Shown in pieces: positions 1 to 9,748 of a stretch of DNA of 64,000 bases (position 1 is its first letter; each line of letters starts with the position of its first letter). A model generated the notes under the pieces. The model saw only the letters and a program-made list of their open reading frames with translations, was not told the DNA's origin and ran no database searches. The stretch is from CAWAND01 sp963783335 (GTDB lineage Bacteria; Chloroflexota; Anaerolineae; Anaerolineales; E44-bin32): assembly GCA_963783335.1 (NCBI GenBank), contig CAWAND010000010.1, forward strand, positions 248,001 to 312,000, given 5' to 3'. A program made the translations under genes and the position numbers.

Positions 1-1
1 C

Positions 2-193
2 TTGCGGGCCAGCCGGTTGCCCAAGCCCCCGGATTCGGAATACGTGCAATCAACCCTTCGGGTGCCTGGCGATACGGAAGGCACTGAGACAGCTTTCGAG
101 TGGCGCAACCGAGATTACGCCCGGCGTTTCCTCCAGGCCAACACCAAGGTCGCCGTAAGTGAAGTCACCCGAGTCCGTGAAGAGGGCACCTAG
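2..193 (+). CDS. C-terminal end of an unidentified protein (partial)
   Basis: The reading frame is open from the window edge to a TAG at 191-193, so this is most likely the last ~63 residues of a gene that begins upstream. The segment is hydrophilic and rich in Arg/Glu, with no signal peptide, membrane segment or motif I recognise. Forty-four bases separate it from the zinc-ribbon gene on the same strand. No function can be assigned; a real independent start here is unlikely. Confidence 0.45.
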   Translation: MRASRLPKPPDSEYVQSTLRVPGDTEGTETAFEWRNRDYARRFLQANTKVAVSEVTRVREEGT

Positions 194-237
194 GCCTTCA
201 ACGGCAATCAAGACCTGTCCAATCTTCTAGGCCCTTT

Positions 238-885
238 GTGAAAAGGACCGAGCCCGTGTCGAGCCCCGGCAGCAACCCATCGGCCGAATCTCCACCTGGC
301 GTTTGCCCGGTATGCGGCAGCGCGCTAAGCCGGCTGCCAATGGTCAACGGCAGCGGCTATCTCGAGATTTGCAGCAAGTGTGACTATCAGCACAAGATCG
401 AGACCGCCGGGCCGCCGCCTGTTGAAAATCCCTCACCGGCGACAACTGAAGATTCGCAGCGGTTCCGGCGCCTCCTGGCCGAGGGTGAGCAGCCAGTCGG
501 TCCCGATGAGTGGCCCGACGAGCTTCTGGAGGATCTGCCGCCTGAAGCCCGCCGTGCCTTGAAGGGAAAGCCGCCCTCCACCGACACGTCGCCCCCGACG
601 GACGAGATTCCCGACCACGTGAAGAGAACTCTCATGGATTACGGCTTTGCCATCGATGAGGATTCCCGGGGCCTTCGCCTGTCATCTCCCGGAGGCCTGC
701 GCCGGCCGGGAACGGGTGACCTATCCGCCACCGATGTGGTCCGCCTGGCATCTCAGCTCGGCGGCGCGCCACCTCCGCCCGAAGAACGCCGCACCTGCCC
801 TTCATGCCAGGCAGTTCTCCCCAGGACGGCGACGCGCTGTTCTTGGTGCGACGCCGACTTGCCTCCCCTAGATACCGAAAGTTAA
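238..885 (+). CDS. Protein with N- and C-terminal zinc ribbons
   Basis: A 215-residue soluble protein with a GTG start. Near the N terminus it has a CPVCGSAL knuckle followed by CSKC (about residues 23-48). Near the C terminus CPSC and CSWC (about 187-204) form a second zinc ribbon. The middle is Pro/Glu-rich and low in complexity, so it probably consists of two metal-binding knuckles joined by a flexible linker. It lies 116 bases before uvrA on the same strand. The family is not recognised; a role in nucleic-acid or protein binding would be a guess based only on the zinc ribbons. Confidence 0.7.
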   Translation: MKRTEPVSSPGSNPSAESPPGVCPVCGSALSRLPMVNGSGYLEICSKCDYQHKIETAGPPPVENPSPATTEDSQRFRRLLAEGEQPVGPDEWPDELLEDLPPEARRALKGKPPSTDTSPPTDEIPDHVKRTLMDYGFAIDEDSRGLRLSSPGGLRRPGTGDLSATDVVRLASQLGGAPPPPEERRTCPSCQAVLPRTATRCSWCDADLPPLDTES

Positions 886-951
886 TCCCCAAAATCACCC
901 CAAGGTGCGATTGATGGCCCGGGCCGCTTCAGGGAATATGGGGCCGTCGGT

Positions 952-957
952 TATAAT
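952..957 (+). promoter_or_regulatory. Putative -10 box of uvrA
   Basis: A perfect TATAAT lies 44 bases before the uvrA ATG. No convincing -35 box is seen 17 bases upstream. No LexA-like operator was recognised around it. Confidence 0.45.
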
Positions 958-1001
958 CAGCGTTTGCTTCGCGTTCGACCCAGAGTGGATCCATCAAGCC
1001 C

Positions 1002-3893
1002 ATGCCCCAAGAAAACATCGTCGTTGTAGGTGCCCGAGAGCACAACCTGAAAGACGTCAGCATCAGCATCCCTCGGGACAAACTGGTGGTGATTTCCGGG
1101 CTTTCCGGCTCCGGAAAGTCCTCTCTCGCCTTTGATACCATCTTTGCCGAAGGACAGCGGCGCTATGTCGAATCGCTGTCCGCGTATGCACGGCAGTTCC
1201 TGGGCCAGCTGGACAAGCCGGATGTCGACTACATCGAAGGCCTGTCCCCCTCTATCTCGATCGACCAGCGCGGCGTTTCACACAATCCCCGCTCAACCGT
1301 CGGCACCGTGACCGAAGTCTACGACTACTTGCGGCTGTTGTTCGCCCGTGTGGGCGTCCCTCACTGCCCCATCTGCGGTCGCGAGGTCAAGCAGCAGTCC
1401 GCGCAAGAAGTCGTGGAAGCCGTGATGGCTTTTGAGCCCGGCCACAAGCTGATCATCCTGGCCCCGCTGGTCCGTGGCCGCAAAGGGACTCACACAGGCG
1501 TGCTCGACGAAATCCGGCGGTCTGGCTTCGTCCGCGTGCGAGTCGACGGTGAGATCCGATCCGTCGAAGACGACATCGAGCTCGACCGCTACAAGAACCA
1601 CACCATCGAAGTCGCCGTCGATCGCCTGGTTGTTCTGGATACGAAAGCAGCCGACAAAGAAGAAACCGAAGCCTTCCAGAGCCGGCTGACCAACTCGGTC
1701 GAGACAGCTCTGCGCTGGGGCAATGGGACTCTGATCGTGTCTGACTTGAGCCAGGATTCGGGAACGGATATCCCGTTTTCGGAAGATCTGGCGTGTCCCG
1801 AGCACGGTACCACGCTCTCTGAAATCGAGCCCCGCACTTTTTCTTTCAATACACCCCATGGCGCATGTCCGGACTGCCAGGGGCTGGGTACGCGGCTTGA
1901 GATTGACCCTGACCGGATCATCCCAGACAAACAGATGTCCCTGGCCGAAGGCGCTGTCGTCGCACTTGAGTGGTCCAGCAAGAGCGCTGACCGTCGCAGC
2001 TACTACTGGCAGCTGGTTGAGGCGGTGGCCGAGGCCTTTGACATCAATCTCGAAGCCCCAGTAGCAGAGCTTCCCAAGCCGAAATTGGAAATGGTGCTCT
2101 ACGGCACTGACGGCAAGGAAGTCCCCGTTCAGTACGTGGGACGCAACGGTCGGAAGTCCAGCTACAAGACCGCATTTGAGGGCATCGTCGGCAACCTCGA
2201 ACGCCGCTACCAGGAAACGCAATCCAACTATGTCAGAAGCAAGATCCAAGAGTTCATGTCGGAACGCCCTTGCCCGACCTGCCATGGTCAGCGCCTTCGA
2301 CCGGAGGCCCTGTCGGTCACCATCGACGACACCAACATTGTCGAGGTCACCCGCTGGCCGGTCGTCCGCAGCCGAGCCTGGGTCGAATCACTCCAGGCAG
2401 CCCGCGGCCCGCTGGACAAGCGCGGCCGTAAGATTGCCGAACGCGTGCTCAAGGAGATACGCGATCGTTTGACATTCCTTGTGGACGTCGGTCTGGACTA
2501 CCTCACGCTCGACCGCTCGGCCGGAAGCCTTTCCGGCGGGGAAGCCCAGAGGATCCGCCTGGCCACCCAGATTGGGTCGCGGCTGATGGGCGTGCTCTAT
2601 GTCCTCGACGAGCCATCGATCGGCCTGCACCCTCGGGACAACACACGTTTGATCCATACCCTGGAAGGCATGCGCGACTTGGGGAACACGGTCTTGGTGG
2701 TCGAGCATGATGAGGCGACGATCCGGGCCGCCGATTGGGTCATCGATCTTGGACCGGGCGCCGGCGAGTTGGGAGGGCGTGTGGTGGCCGCCGGGACCGT
2801 GGAAGAGGTCACCAAAGTCAAGGACTCTGTCACCGGGCAGTTCCTGTCCGGCGAGCTGGAAATCGGGTTGCCCGAAACGCGGCGGCCGGGCAACGGCAAC
2901 AAGCTGACCATCGTCGGGGCACAAGAGAACAATCTCAAAGACTTGACGGTCGCCATTCCTCTGGGCACGTTCACGTGCATCACGGGTGTCTCAGGCTCCG
3001 GCAAGTCGACCCTGATGGTGGAGGTCCTGTACAAAGCATTGGCCAATCACTTGCACGGGTCCCACCAGATGGCCGGAAAGCACGAACGGCTGGATGGGGC
3101 CGAATTCATCGACAATGTGATCAACATCGACCAAAGCCCGATCGGGCGAACACCGCGCTCCAACCCTGGCACGTACACGGGAGTCTTCGATCACATCCGC
3201 AGCCTGTTCGCAGAACTGCCCGAGTCGAAGGTGCGCGGCTACAAACCCGGCCGATTCTCGTTCAATGTCCGCGGTGGCCGCTGTGAAGCCTGCCAGGGTC
3301 AGGGTCAACTGAAGATTGAGATGCAATTTCTCCCGGACGTGTATGTGCCGTGTGAGGTCTGCCACGGAGCGAGGTACAACCGCGAGACGCTCCAGGTGCG
3401 GTTCAAAGACAAGACCATCGCCGACGTTCTGGACACCACGATCGACGAGGCGGTGGGCTTCTTCAGCGCTTTCTCACCCATAGAACGACGCCTTCAAACT
3501 CTGCAGGCCGTCGGGCTTGGCTACCTCACGCTCGGCCAGCCTGCCCCTACCCTTTCCGGGGGTGAGGCCCAGCGGGTCAAGCTCTCGCGCGAGCTGTCCA
3601 AGATGAACACTGGCAACACGCTCTACGTGCTCGATGAGCCTTCGGTTGGATTACACGCAGCCGATGTACACAAGTTGATCGATGTCCTGCAGCAGTTGGT
3701 TGACCAGGGGAACACGGTCCTCATCATCGAGCATCACCCGGACATCATCAAGGTCTCCGACTGGGTTCTTGACCTCGGCCCTGAGGGCGGCGACCGGGGA
3801 GGCGAATTGGTGGCCGAGGGCACGCCCGAGGCGATCGCTCGCAACAAGAGCTCCTACACCGGGGAGTTTCTGCGCCCCCATTTGGGGATGTAG
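1002..3893 (+). CDS. uvrA: Excinuclease ABC subunit A
   Basis: A 963-residue UvrA, the damage-recognition ATPase of nucleotide excision repair, which loads UvrB on damaged DNA. The sequence shows two ABC ATPase modules: Walker A GLSGSGKSS at about residue 33 and GVSGSGKST at about 661, with LSGGEAQR signatures near 508 and 851. Zinc modules are visible, including CPICG near 122 and CEAC/CEVC near 761-788. Length is normal for the family (about 940-970). The ATG follows a TATAAT box. uvrB and uvrC are not in the window. queG follows after 42 bases and could be cotranscribed. Confidence 0.98.
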   Translation: MPQENIVVVGAREHNLKDVSISIPRDKLVVISGLSGSGKSSLAFDTIFAEGQRRYVESLSAYARQFLGQLDKPDVDYIEGLSPSISIDQRGVSHNPRSTVGTVTEVYDYLRLLFARVGVPHCPICGREVKQQSAQEVVEAVMAFEPGHKLIILAPLVRGRKGTHTGVLDEIRRSGFVRVRVDGEIRSVEDDIELDRYKNHTIEVAVDRLVVLDTKAADKEETEAFQSRLTNSVETALRWGNGTLIVSDLSQDSGTDIPFSEDLACPEHGTTLSEIEPRTFSFNTPHGACPDCQGLGTRLEIDPDRIIPDKQMSLAEGAVVALEWSSKSADRRSYYWQLVEAVAEAFDINLEAPVAELPKPKLEMVLYGTDGKEVPVQYVGRNGRKSSYKTAFEGIVGNLERRYQETQSNYVRSKIQEFMSERPCPTCHGQRLRPEALSVTIDDTNIVEVTRWPVVRSRAWVESLQAARGPLDKRGRKIAERVLKEIRDRLTFLVDVGLDYLTLDRSAGSLSGGEAQRIRLATQIGSRLMGVLYVLDEPSIGLHPRDNTRLIHTLEGMRDLGNTVLVVEHDEATIRAADWVIDLGPGAGELGGRVVAAGTVEEVTKVKDSVTGQFLSGELEIGLPETRRPGNGNKLTIVGAQENNLKDLTVAIPLGTFTCITGVSGSGKSTLMVEVLYKALANHLHGSHQMAGKHERLDGAEFIDNVINIDQSPIGRTPRSNPGTYTGVFDHIRSLFAELPESKVRGYKPGRFSFNVRGGRCEACQGQGQLKIEMQFLPDVYVPCEVCHGARYNRETLQVRFKDKTIADVLDTTIDEAVGFFSAFSPIERRLQTLQAVGLGYLTLGQPAPTLSGGEAQRVKLSRELSKMNTGNTLYVLDEPSVGLHAADVHKLIDVLQQLVDQGNTVLIIEHHPDIIKVSDWVLDLGPEGGDRGGELVAEGTPEAIARNKSSYTGEFLRPHLGM

Positions 3894-3935
3894 CCCTCGG
3901 TTCGCCCACCCAAGGCGCATGCGCAGGGGTCGGGC

Positions 3936-5126
3936 GTGCGTAGCAAAGGGCCCTTGAGAAAGGCCGGCCGGCCGTTGAAGCCTCAACCAGATCCCGCTCT
4001 TTCTGCTTATGTAAAGCACGAGCTGCGCTCCGCCGGCTTCGACTTGGTGGGTATCACCGACGCTGCCCCTCCCCCTCATCTGGATGTCTACCAACACTGG
4101 TTGGACAGCGACCGCCACGGTCACATGGCCTACATGGCCAACCAGCGGGCCCGCGCTGCCCGCGCTGATCCGCGCCTTCTCCTGCCGGAGGCCCGCTCGA
4201 TCGTGGTTGTGGCCGCCAACTATCATCGATCCGATAGCCCCTCCCGGCCGGAGGGCGCCCCACGCGTGGCAGCCTATGCACAGGGAGATGACTACCACGA
4301 GACGCTCAAGGACAGGCTGCAGGAGGTTGTTGACCGCCTTGCAGAGCACGTTGGGAGAACTTTTCCCTACCGGATCTATGTCGACACAGGACCAGTGCTC
4401 GAGCGCGAGCTGGCACAGCGCGCCGGCTTGGGCTGGATCGGCAAGAACACCTGCTTGATACATCCCGAGATGGGTTCATACTTCTTGCTGGCAGAAGTTC
4501 TGCTGGGCCTGGATTTGCAGCCTGATGAGCCGTTCTCGGCCGATCGCTGTGGCAGCTGCACGCGCTGTATCGACGCCTGTCCTACCGGATGCATTCTCTC
4601 CGACCGGACGATTGATGCCCGTCGCTGCATCTCTTACCTGACAATCGAACTACGCGGGGCTGTCCCCGAGACATTGCGAACCGAAACCGGCGAGTGGGTC
4701 TTCGGCTGCGATGTATGCCAACAAGTGTGTCCTTGGAATCAAAGATTTGCCCAACCGACGACCGATCCAGCTTTCCAGACCCGCCCTTTCCTGGAGCAGG
4801 CCACGCTCGACTCGCTCTTGACTCTCGATCGCGACGGCTATGTCGAAGGCCTGCGTCACAGCCCACTCAAACGCGCAAAGCTGGCTGGCTTGAAACGCAA
4901 CGCCAGCCTGGCCGCCGCCAACCAGGGATCCCTAAGTCACGTGCCAGCGCTGGCGGTCGCGTTGAATGATCCGGATCGTCAAGTCAGGCTTCACGCCGCC
5001 TGGGCATTGGGCCAGATCGGGGGCCGTCCGGCGGAACGGGGGCTGTCTGACCGTGCCACAAAAGAAGAGGAACCGGATGTTCAGCAGGCCATCGCCGAGG
5101 CGCTGGCAAGAATCTCTAGGGACTGA
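3936..5126 (+). CDS. queG: Epoxyqueuosine reductase QueG
   Basis: A 396-residue cobalamin-dependent iron-sulfur enzyme that catalyses the last step of queuosine synthesis on tRNA, reducing epoxyqueuosine to queuosine. It has the two ferredoxin-like clusters of the family: CGSCTRCIDACPTGC at about residue 205 and CDVCQQVCPWN at about 258. The N-terminal part is the DUF1730-type cobalamin domain. The C terminus (about 330-396) is a HEAT-like repeat, as in full-length QueG proteins. The assigned start is GTG; the conserved part begins about 25 residues in, so a later start is possible. A strong terminator follows. Confidence 0.95.
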   Translation: MRSKGPLRKAGRPLKPQPDPALSAYVKHELRSAGFDLVGITDAAPPPHLDVYQHWLDSDRHGHMAYMANQRARAARADPRLLLPEARSIVVVAANYHRSDSPSRPEGAPRVAAYAQGDDYHETLKDRLQEVVDRLAEHVGRTFPYRIYVDTGPVLERELAQRAGLGWIGKNTCLIHPEMGSYFLLAEVLLGLDLQPDEPFSADRCGSCTRCIDACPTGCILSDRTIDARRCISYLTIELRGAVPETLRTETGEWVFGCDVCQQVCPWNQRFAQPTTDPAFQTRPFLEQATLDSLLTLDRDGYVEGLRHSPLKRAKLAGLKRNASLAAANQGSLSHVPALAVALNDPDRQVRLHAAWALGQIGGRPAERGLSDRATKEEEPDVQQAIAEALARISRD

Positions 5127-5150
5127 CACCACGTATACGCCAGGAAACAA

Positions 5151-5186
5151 ACCGCCCGCACCGATTGGTGCGGGCGGTGCCTTTTC
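5151..5186 (+). terminator. Rho-independent terminator after queG
   Basis: A perfect 12-bp inverted repeat (5151-5162 and 5167-5178) with a GATT loop is followed by CCTTTTC. It sits between the convergent queG and LysM genes, so it may act in both directions, although the T-run is only on the queG side. Confidence 0.85.
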
Positions 5187-5204
5187 AACTTGGGGATTCC
5201 CAGC

Positions 5205-5933
5205 CTAGGGCGCTGTGGTCCCGGTTGCGCTGGGCACGGGGGTGCCAGTCCCGGGACCCGGTGTGGGCGAATTCGTCCAGGTCGGAGTCGGCGTGGCGAT
5301 ATTCACCGGCACAATCAACTTCTGTCCCGCCTGAATGTCGTTCGGGTTGGTGATGCTGTTCTCTTTGGCGATGGCCTCGGCGGTGCTGTTGAACTTGGAG
5401 GCAATAGTCTGGAGATTCTCGCCCTGTCGCACCACGTACTCGATCTTGCTGCCCGGGATCAACGTTGAGGATAGCGGGGTTTCAGTGGGGACCTCCGCCG
5501 ACGGCGGGGGAATGGTGATTTCTTCACCCACGAAGATCGTGCCGGCGTCTTGAAGATCCGGATTGTACGCCAGCAGGACATCTAAATCGATCGAGAACTG
5601 CTGAGCGATCGAGAATAGGGTGTCTCCGTCGACGACTTTGTAGGTGATTGGGCCCGACGGGGTGGGGGTATCGGTGATGGTCGGCGTCAGGCTGGCCGTC
5701 GGCGTGTTGGTCGGGGGCAAGGGCGTGGCAGTATCAGTGGGTGTCGGTGTTTTGCTGGCCAGGAATCCGGGCATTTGAGGTGGATGGTCTCCGGTGATCC
5801 ACATCACCACCAAGAAGACTCCCGCCACCAAAAGCAGAACGGCGGCGCCACCCATGATGAGCGGTACTGTCCGGGTTCGGCGCCTGCGATAGCTCGCAAT
5901 GACGTCGGCTGGCCTTTGTTCGCTGTCAGGCAT
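5205..5933 (-). CDS. Membrane-anchored protein with two LysM domains
   Basis: About 242 residues. A basic N terminus (YRRRRTRT) is followed by one transmembrane segment (about residues 24-47), a Thr/Pro-rich linker, and two LysM modules (about 96-142 and 164-209) with the typical DGDTLFSIAQ and GENLQTIASK cores. LysM domains bind peptidoglycan-type glycans, so this is an outward-facing wall-binding protein. I chose the ATG at 5933 because it has a GGAGG ribosome binding site; an upstream ATG at 5960 overlaps a TACAAT box and is likely untranslated. The Thr/Pro linkers are typical of exported Chloroflexota proteins. The true binding partner is unknown. Confidence 0.9.
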   Translation of the reverse strand: MPDSEQRPADVIASYRRRRTRTVPLIMGGAAVLLLVAGVFLVVMWITGDHPPQMPGFLASKTPTPTDTATPLPPTNTPTASLTPTITDTPTPSGPITYKVVDGDTLFSIAQQFSIDLDVLLAYNPDLQDAGTIFVGEEITIPPPSAEVPTETPLSSTLIPGSKIEYVVRQGENLQTIASKFNSTAEAIAKENSITNPNDIQAGQKLIVPVNIATPTPTWTNSPTPGPGTGTPVPSATGTTAP

Positions 5934-5958
5934 GGCTTTGCCTCCCTCCGGCGCGCCC

Positions 5959-5964
5959 ATTGTA
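5959..5964 (-). promoter_or_regulatory. Putative -10 box of the LysM gene
   Basis: TACAAT on the minus strand, 25 bases before the preferred ATG at 5933. It overlaps the alternative ATG at 5960, which argues against that start. Confidence 0.4.
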
Positions 5965-5999
5965 ACCGAATTCAGAGCTGCGATGATGCCCCTCTTCGG

Positions 6000-7017
6000 T
6001 CATGGGGTGGTACCGCTGGGAGCAAGCCAACGGTCTGCGAAGGCCAGGACCTGGGGAATGAGGGCCTCCCAGGTGGCCGCTGCGTGCGCGCCAGGCACCC
6101 AGGCCGAGTCCGGCTGAGCTCCGCGCGCTGTAAGTTGCTGAAGCAGCTTTTGGGTCTCCGGTTTGGCCCAGTCGTCGTCGCCGGCGGCGAGGAAGATGTG
6201 CGGAGGCAAGCTGTCGGTCGACGTGACGATCCTGAACGGATCATATGCCGGGCGGGGGTGATTCACTGCCAGGGCCGGGCTGAGCGCGATCACGGTCCCA
6301 AACAGCTCTGGATGCCGCAAGCCGATTTCCAAGGACCACACGCCGCCGCGTGAAATCCCGGCGATGGCCCTGCCGCCAGGATCCTTCCGCACGCGATATG
6401 TCGAACTCAATGTACGGCATCAGCCATCGCGTGAATTCATCCTCGTACGACCCCGGCCCGCCGTCTGAGCTGCTGAAAAGCGGTTCAGGCACGCGCGGCA
6501 TCACCAGAATCCAATGGGCCGCATTGGTCGTCGCCGGCCTTGCCTGCTCTGCCCCAACCACACCCAGATCCACCCAGTGCTTCTCGGTGAAAGGTTTGCC
6601 GTGCAGCAGATACAAGACCGGCAGCGGTCCAGGCATCGTCGCATAGCAGGGCGGCAGGTAAACCAGAACGGGCACATCCTGCTGGACGTTGTGGCCCCGG
6701 TATTGGTCTTCAACAACAGTTCCCTGGGAGACGTTACATGCCGGCGTGGGGGTGCTGGGAGGCAGCGGCGATGGTGTCGGGCTTGATACGACGGGAAGCG
6801 CCTGCGTCGGGAATTCGAGTGTGCGCGACTCGGGTGTCGAGGAGGGGACCGCCGCAGACCGATCGGCCCCAGGCATCCAACCGCAGCCAGCCAAGGCCGT
6901 TACGAGAAGTATCTGCAGCGCATGGTGACCACTGCCCCACGAGTTGTGCACAGCCACGCCTCGGCTTCGCGCTTCCGCCAATTGCCTGCCTCCGATTTGA
7001 AACCAGGGGCGAATCAT
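6000..7017 (-). pseudogene. Lipoprotein esterase (esterase D / PF00756 type), frameshifted
   Basis: Two overlapping frames together make one alpha/beta-hydrolase of the esterase D/enterochelin esterase family. The first frame gives a lipoprotein signal ending LLVTALAGC, a Thr/Pro linker and VLYLLHGK. The second gives the nucleophile motif GISRGG, AAGDDD and GAHAAATW for the catalytic Ser, Asp and His. The frames switch near 6405-6410, where the minus strand reads GAGTTCG; removing one T restores a continuous family-like sequence (YIESTYRVR). The start is uncertain: ATG at 7017, or a later GTG near 6951. It could be a true pseudogene or a one-base sequencing error. Confidence 0.8.
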
Positions 7018-7101
7018 ACCGCGTTCGCCGTCCGGCCTGCACGTGGTCGGGCCGGGTTCCCCCGCGGGGTTCCATACAAGATGGCATCCACACCATCCCA
7101 T

Positions 7102-7119
7102 TTGTGAGATTCTTCACAA
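7102..7119. promoter_or_regulatory. Rex/CRP-like operator upstream of miaB
   Basis: TTGTGA-N6-TCACAA dyad, 70 bases before the miaB ATG and between divergent genes. It matches 13 of the 14 fixed positions of the Rex consensus TTGTGAA-N4-TTCACAA and also fits the CRP half-sites TGTGA-N6-TCACA. The same element occurs at 49808, 55389 and 62938. Confidence 0.6.
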
Positions 7120-7151
7120 GCGTCAGGAGATGCCTGCTCGACGCGACATGG

Positions 7152-7157
7152 TAAAAT
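7152..7157 (+). promoter_or_regulatory. Putative -10 box of miaB
   Basis: TGG-TAAAAT, an extended -10-like element 32 bases before the ATG. The operator dyad at 7102-7119 would overlap the -35 region, which suggests repression by whatever binds it. Confidence 0.4.
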
Positions 7158-7189
7158 CGCCCCCTCAACGGGAGCGGGAAGGCCAGACC

Positions 7190-8527
7190 ATGAAGTACCA
7201 CATTTGGACAGCTGGATGTCAAATGAATGTGGCCAACTCACAACGGGTAGCCTCGGAGTTGGAAAAGCTCGGCTACACCTCGACCCGCCGCGCCGATGAT
7301 GCCGATGTGATTGTCCTCAACACCTGCGTCGTCCGCCAAAGCGCCGAGGATCGAGCCTATGGCCGCCTAAGCTCTCTGAAACCGCTCAAGGCCAGCCGCC
7401 CGGACCTGGTCATCAACCTTATGGGATGTATGGTCGGCGTCAAGGGCAGCTCAGAGCTTGAGGCCGCCTTCCCCTATGTCGACGTGTTCTCCCCGCCGTC
7501 AGACCCTGTCCCGCTTATCCAGCACATTCTCGGCGTGCAAGGCCGCACGGTCGAAATGCAGGAGACGCAACTCAGGCACGAGTTGATGGATGGCGACCTG
7601 GTCCTCCCTATGCACGAGCGGGGAAAACTGGTGTCCGCCCATGTGCCAATCGTCTACGGGTGCTCACACGCCTGTTCGTTCTGCATCATCCCCTTCCGGC
7701 GGGGCGTCGAGCGCAGCCGTTCGGTGGGCGAAATTGTGTCCGAGGTCAGGGCCCTTGCCGATCAGGGGGTGCGCGAGGTGACTCTGCTGGGTCAAATCGT
7801 CGACCGTTACGGCAAAGACATCGTCGACGGGCCCAACCTGGCTGATCTTCTCCGCGTGATCCACCAGGTGGAGGGAATCGAGCGCATCCGCTTCTTAACC
7901 TCCCACCCGAATTGGATGACCGACGAGCTGCTGGACACGGTGGCTGAGCTGCCCAAGGTATGTGAGCACATTGAGGTGCCGGTTCAAGCCGGGGACGACG
8001 GTATCCTGACGGCCATGAAGCGGGGCTACGCTTCCGACGATTATCGGCGCCTGATCGCCCGGATTCGTGAACGCCTGCCGGGCGTGTCCATCGCCACCGA
8101 TATCATCGTCGGGTTCCCGGGCGAAACCGATGAGGCCTTCCAGCACACGTACGACCTGCTGGCCGAGCTGCGCCTGGATGTGGCCCACCTCGCTCGCTAC
8201 TCACCTCGACCCAACACCGTCTCCGCCCGCCGAATGGAGGATGACGTCCCAGAAGACGTCAAGATGCGCCGCTTCAGAGCATTGGAAGACCTTCAGGCCG
8301 GGATTTCGGAGGCTATTCATGACTCCTACATCGGTCGAACGGTCGACGTTCTGGTGGAGACCAAGTATCAGGGCCGTTGGAAGGGCCGCACCCGGACCAA
8401 CAAGCTTGTGTTTTTTGAATCGGAGGCGCAGCTTCGCGGTCAGATTGTGCCGGTCAAGATTGAGCTTGCCGGCGCGTGGAGTATGAACGGCCGATTGTCC
8501 TCCGAGAAACTCGCCTCGGCGGCCTGA
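7190..8527 (+). CDS. miaB: tRNA methylthiotransferase MiaB
   Basis: A 445-residue radical-SAM methylthiotransferase that adds the 2-methylthio group to isopentenyl-adenosine 37 of tRNAs. The N-terminal UPF0004 domain supplies three cluster cysteines (TAGCQMN, NTCVV, MGCMVG). The radical-SAM motif CSHACSFC follows at about residue 155, and a TRAM domain closes the protein. The usual LLGQNVNAYG loop reads LLGQIVDRYG here. The start is set at the ATG with GGGAGCGGGAAGG upstream; the frame is open further upstream but not conserved. A TAAAAT box at 7152-7157 and the Rex/CRP-like dyad lie just before it. MiaB is preferred over the related RimO or MtaB on overall pattern. Confidence 0.9.
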   Translation: MKYHIWTAGCQMNVANSQRVASELEKLGYTSTRRADDADVIVLNTCVVRQSAEDRAYGRLSSLKPLKASRPDLVINLMGCMVGVKGSSELEAAFPYVDVFSPPSDPVPLIQHILGVQGRTVEMQETQLRHELMDGDLVLPMHERGKLVSAHVPIVYGCSHACSFCIIPFRRGVERSRSVGEIVSEVRALADQGVREVTLLGQIVDRYGKDIVDGPNLADLLRVIHQVEGIERIRFLTSHPNWMTDELLDTVAELPKVCEHIEVPVQAGDDGILTAMKRGYASDDYRRLIARIRERLPGVSIATDIIVGFPGETDEAFQHTYDLLAELRLDVAHLARYSPRPNTVSARRMEDDVPEDVKMRRFRALEDLQAGISEAIHDSYIGRTVDVLVETKYQGRWKGRTRTNKLVFFESEAQLRGQIVPVKIELAGAWSMNGRLSSEKLASAA

Positions 8528-8711
8528 AACACCCCAACCCGCTCGTCCTTTCCCCCCCAGCCAATCCACCTGCGTGCGGCGCAGTTCTTGCACCTCCAAC
8601 AAGTACCCTTGACGCCAATCGCGCCGGGTCGTAGCATCCTGGGGATTCGGCGCAACGGGTCTCACAAGCCAAGCATCCGGCCTAACAAGCCATCTAGCGA
8701 GGAGTTGACCG

Positions 8712-9719
8712 ATGCAGACATTCAATCGAAACCGAATCTCTTGGCTGGGCATCTTGCTGGCCGCTTCGATGGTCCTGGGCGCCTGCAACTATCCTGGCAT
8801 CCAGGCGACCGAGCCGGCGGGGGATACCATGGCCACAGCCGCCGCACAGACCGTGGCAGCTGAGTTGACCTCGGTGGCAGGCGAGGCGACGACCGCCCCT
8901 CCGCCCACCGATACACCGGTGCCGCCGACCAACACTTCCGTTCCCGCCGACACCCAGCCGGCGCCCACCGCCACCGCTGGCGCTTCAGGTTGCACCGACA
9001 AAGCCACCTTTGTGACGGACGTCACTGTCCCCGACAACACCAACATGAGCCCCGGTCAAACTTTCACCAAGACCTGGCGCTTGAAGAATGTCGGGACCTG
9101 CACCTGGACCACCGACTACGATCTCGTGTTCGACAGCGGCAATGCGATGAACGGATCGCCAACTGTGGGTCTTGGGGCCAGCGTCCCTCCGAACGGGACA
9201 ATCGATATCTCCATCGGCCTTACCGCCCCTTCGAGCAACGGCACCTACAAGGGCAACTACAAACTGCGCAATGACAAGGGGATCATTTTTGGGATCGGCG
9301 CCAACGCCGATGTCGCCTTCTGGGTTCAAATCGTTGTCGGCCCGACGGCCACGCCTGAAGCCAGTGTCTACGACAGCGGCAAGATCAACCTGCAGCAAAC
9401 GTACAATGCGGACTTTGACAAACAGAAGGTAGCCCCGTCGACAGGCTCAGATCTGTGGTTTAGAGCCGTCAGTCCTTCCGAGATGTACCTTACACCTCAG
9501 AACGGTGCCAAGTTCAAGCTGATCACTTCCGGCGCGCCTAGCTATGAGAAGTGTTCGACGGCGTCGCTTAGTTCGAGCAAGATTTCGATGGACGATGTGT
9601 CGGTTCACGACTGGCTGTGCTTCAAGACCGACGAGGGACGCTACGGCCGTGCGGAAATTGAGGACATTTCCGGCAGCCCCAAGGTCATGCGCATCGACAT
9701 CGTGACCTGGAAGAAGTAG
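8712..9719 (+). CDS. Lipoprotein with NBR1-type Ig-like domain
   Basis: 335 residues with a lipoprotein signal (LLAASMVLGAC, Cys about 25) and a Thr/Pro-rich linker. An Ig-like domain of the next-to-BRCA1 type (PF16158-like) covers about residues 95-215; its hallmarks are FTKTWRLKNVGTCTW and the closing YKLRNDKG. A ~115-residue C-terminal extension contains a pair of cysteines and has no match I recognise. The start ATG has GAGGAG seven bases upstream. The next gene encodes a shorter relative of the same domain. The role is unknown; such lipoproteins are common in Anaerolineae and are presumed to bind surface ligands. Confidence 0.85.
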   Translation: MQTFNRNRISWLGILLAASMVLGACNYPGIQATEPAGDTMATAAAQTVAAELTSVAGEATTAPPPTDTPVPPTNTSVPADTQPAPTATAGASGCTDKATFVTDVTVPDNTNMSPGQTFTKTWRLKNVGTCTWTTDYDLVFDSGNAMNGSPTVGLGASVPPNGTIDISIGLTAPSSNGTYKGNYKLRNDKGIIFGIGANADVAFWVQIVVGPTATPEASVYDSGKINLQQTYNADFDKQKVAPSTGSDLWFRAVSPSEMYLTPQNGAKFKLITSGAPSYEKCSTASLSSSKISMDDVSVHDWLCFKTDEGRYGRAEIEDISGSPKVMRIDIVTWKK

Positions 9720-9748
9720 TCTGAAGCCTGCATACCCTCAAGACACTC

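Noticed and set aside
1293..2285. 330-residue open frame on the minus strand inside uvrA
   Set aside because: It lies wholly antisense to strongly conserved uvrA, has no recognisable motif and reflects high-GC codon bias.
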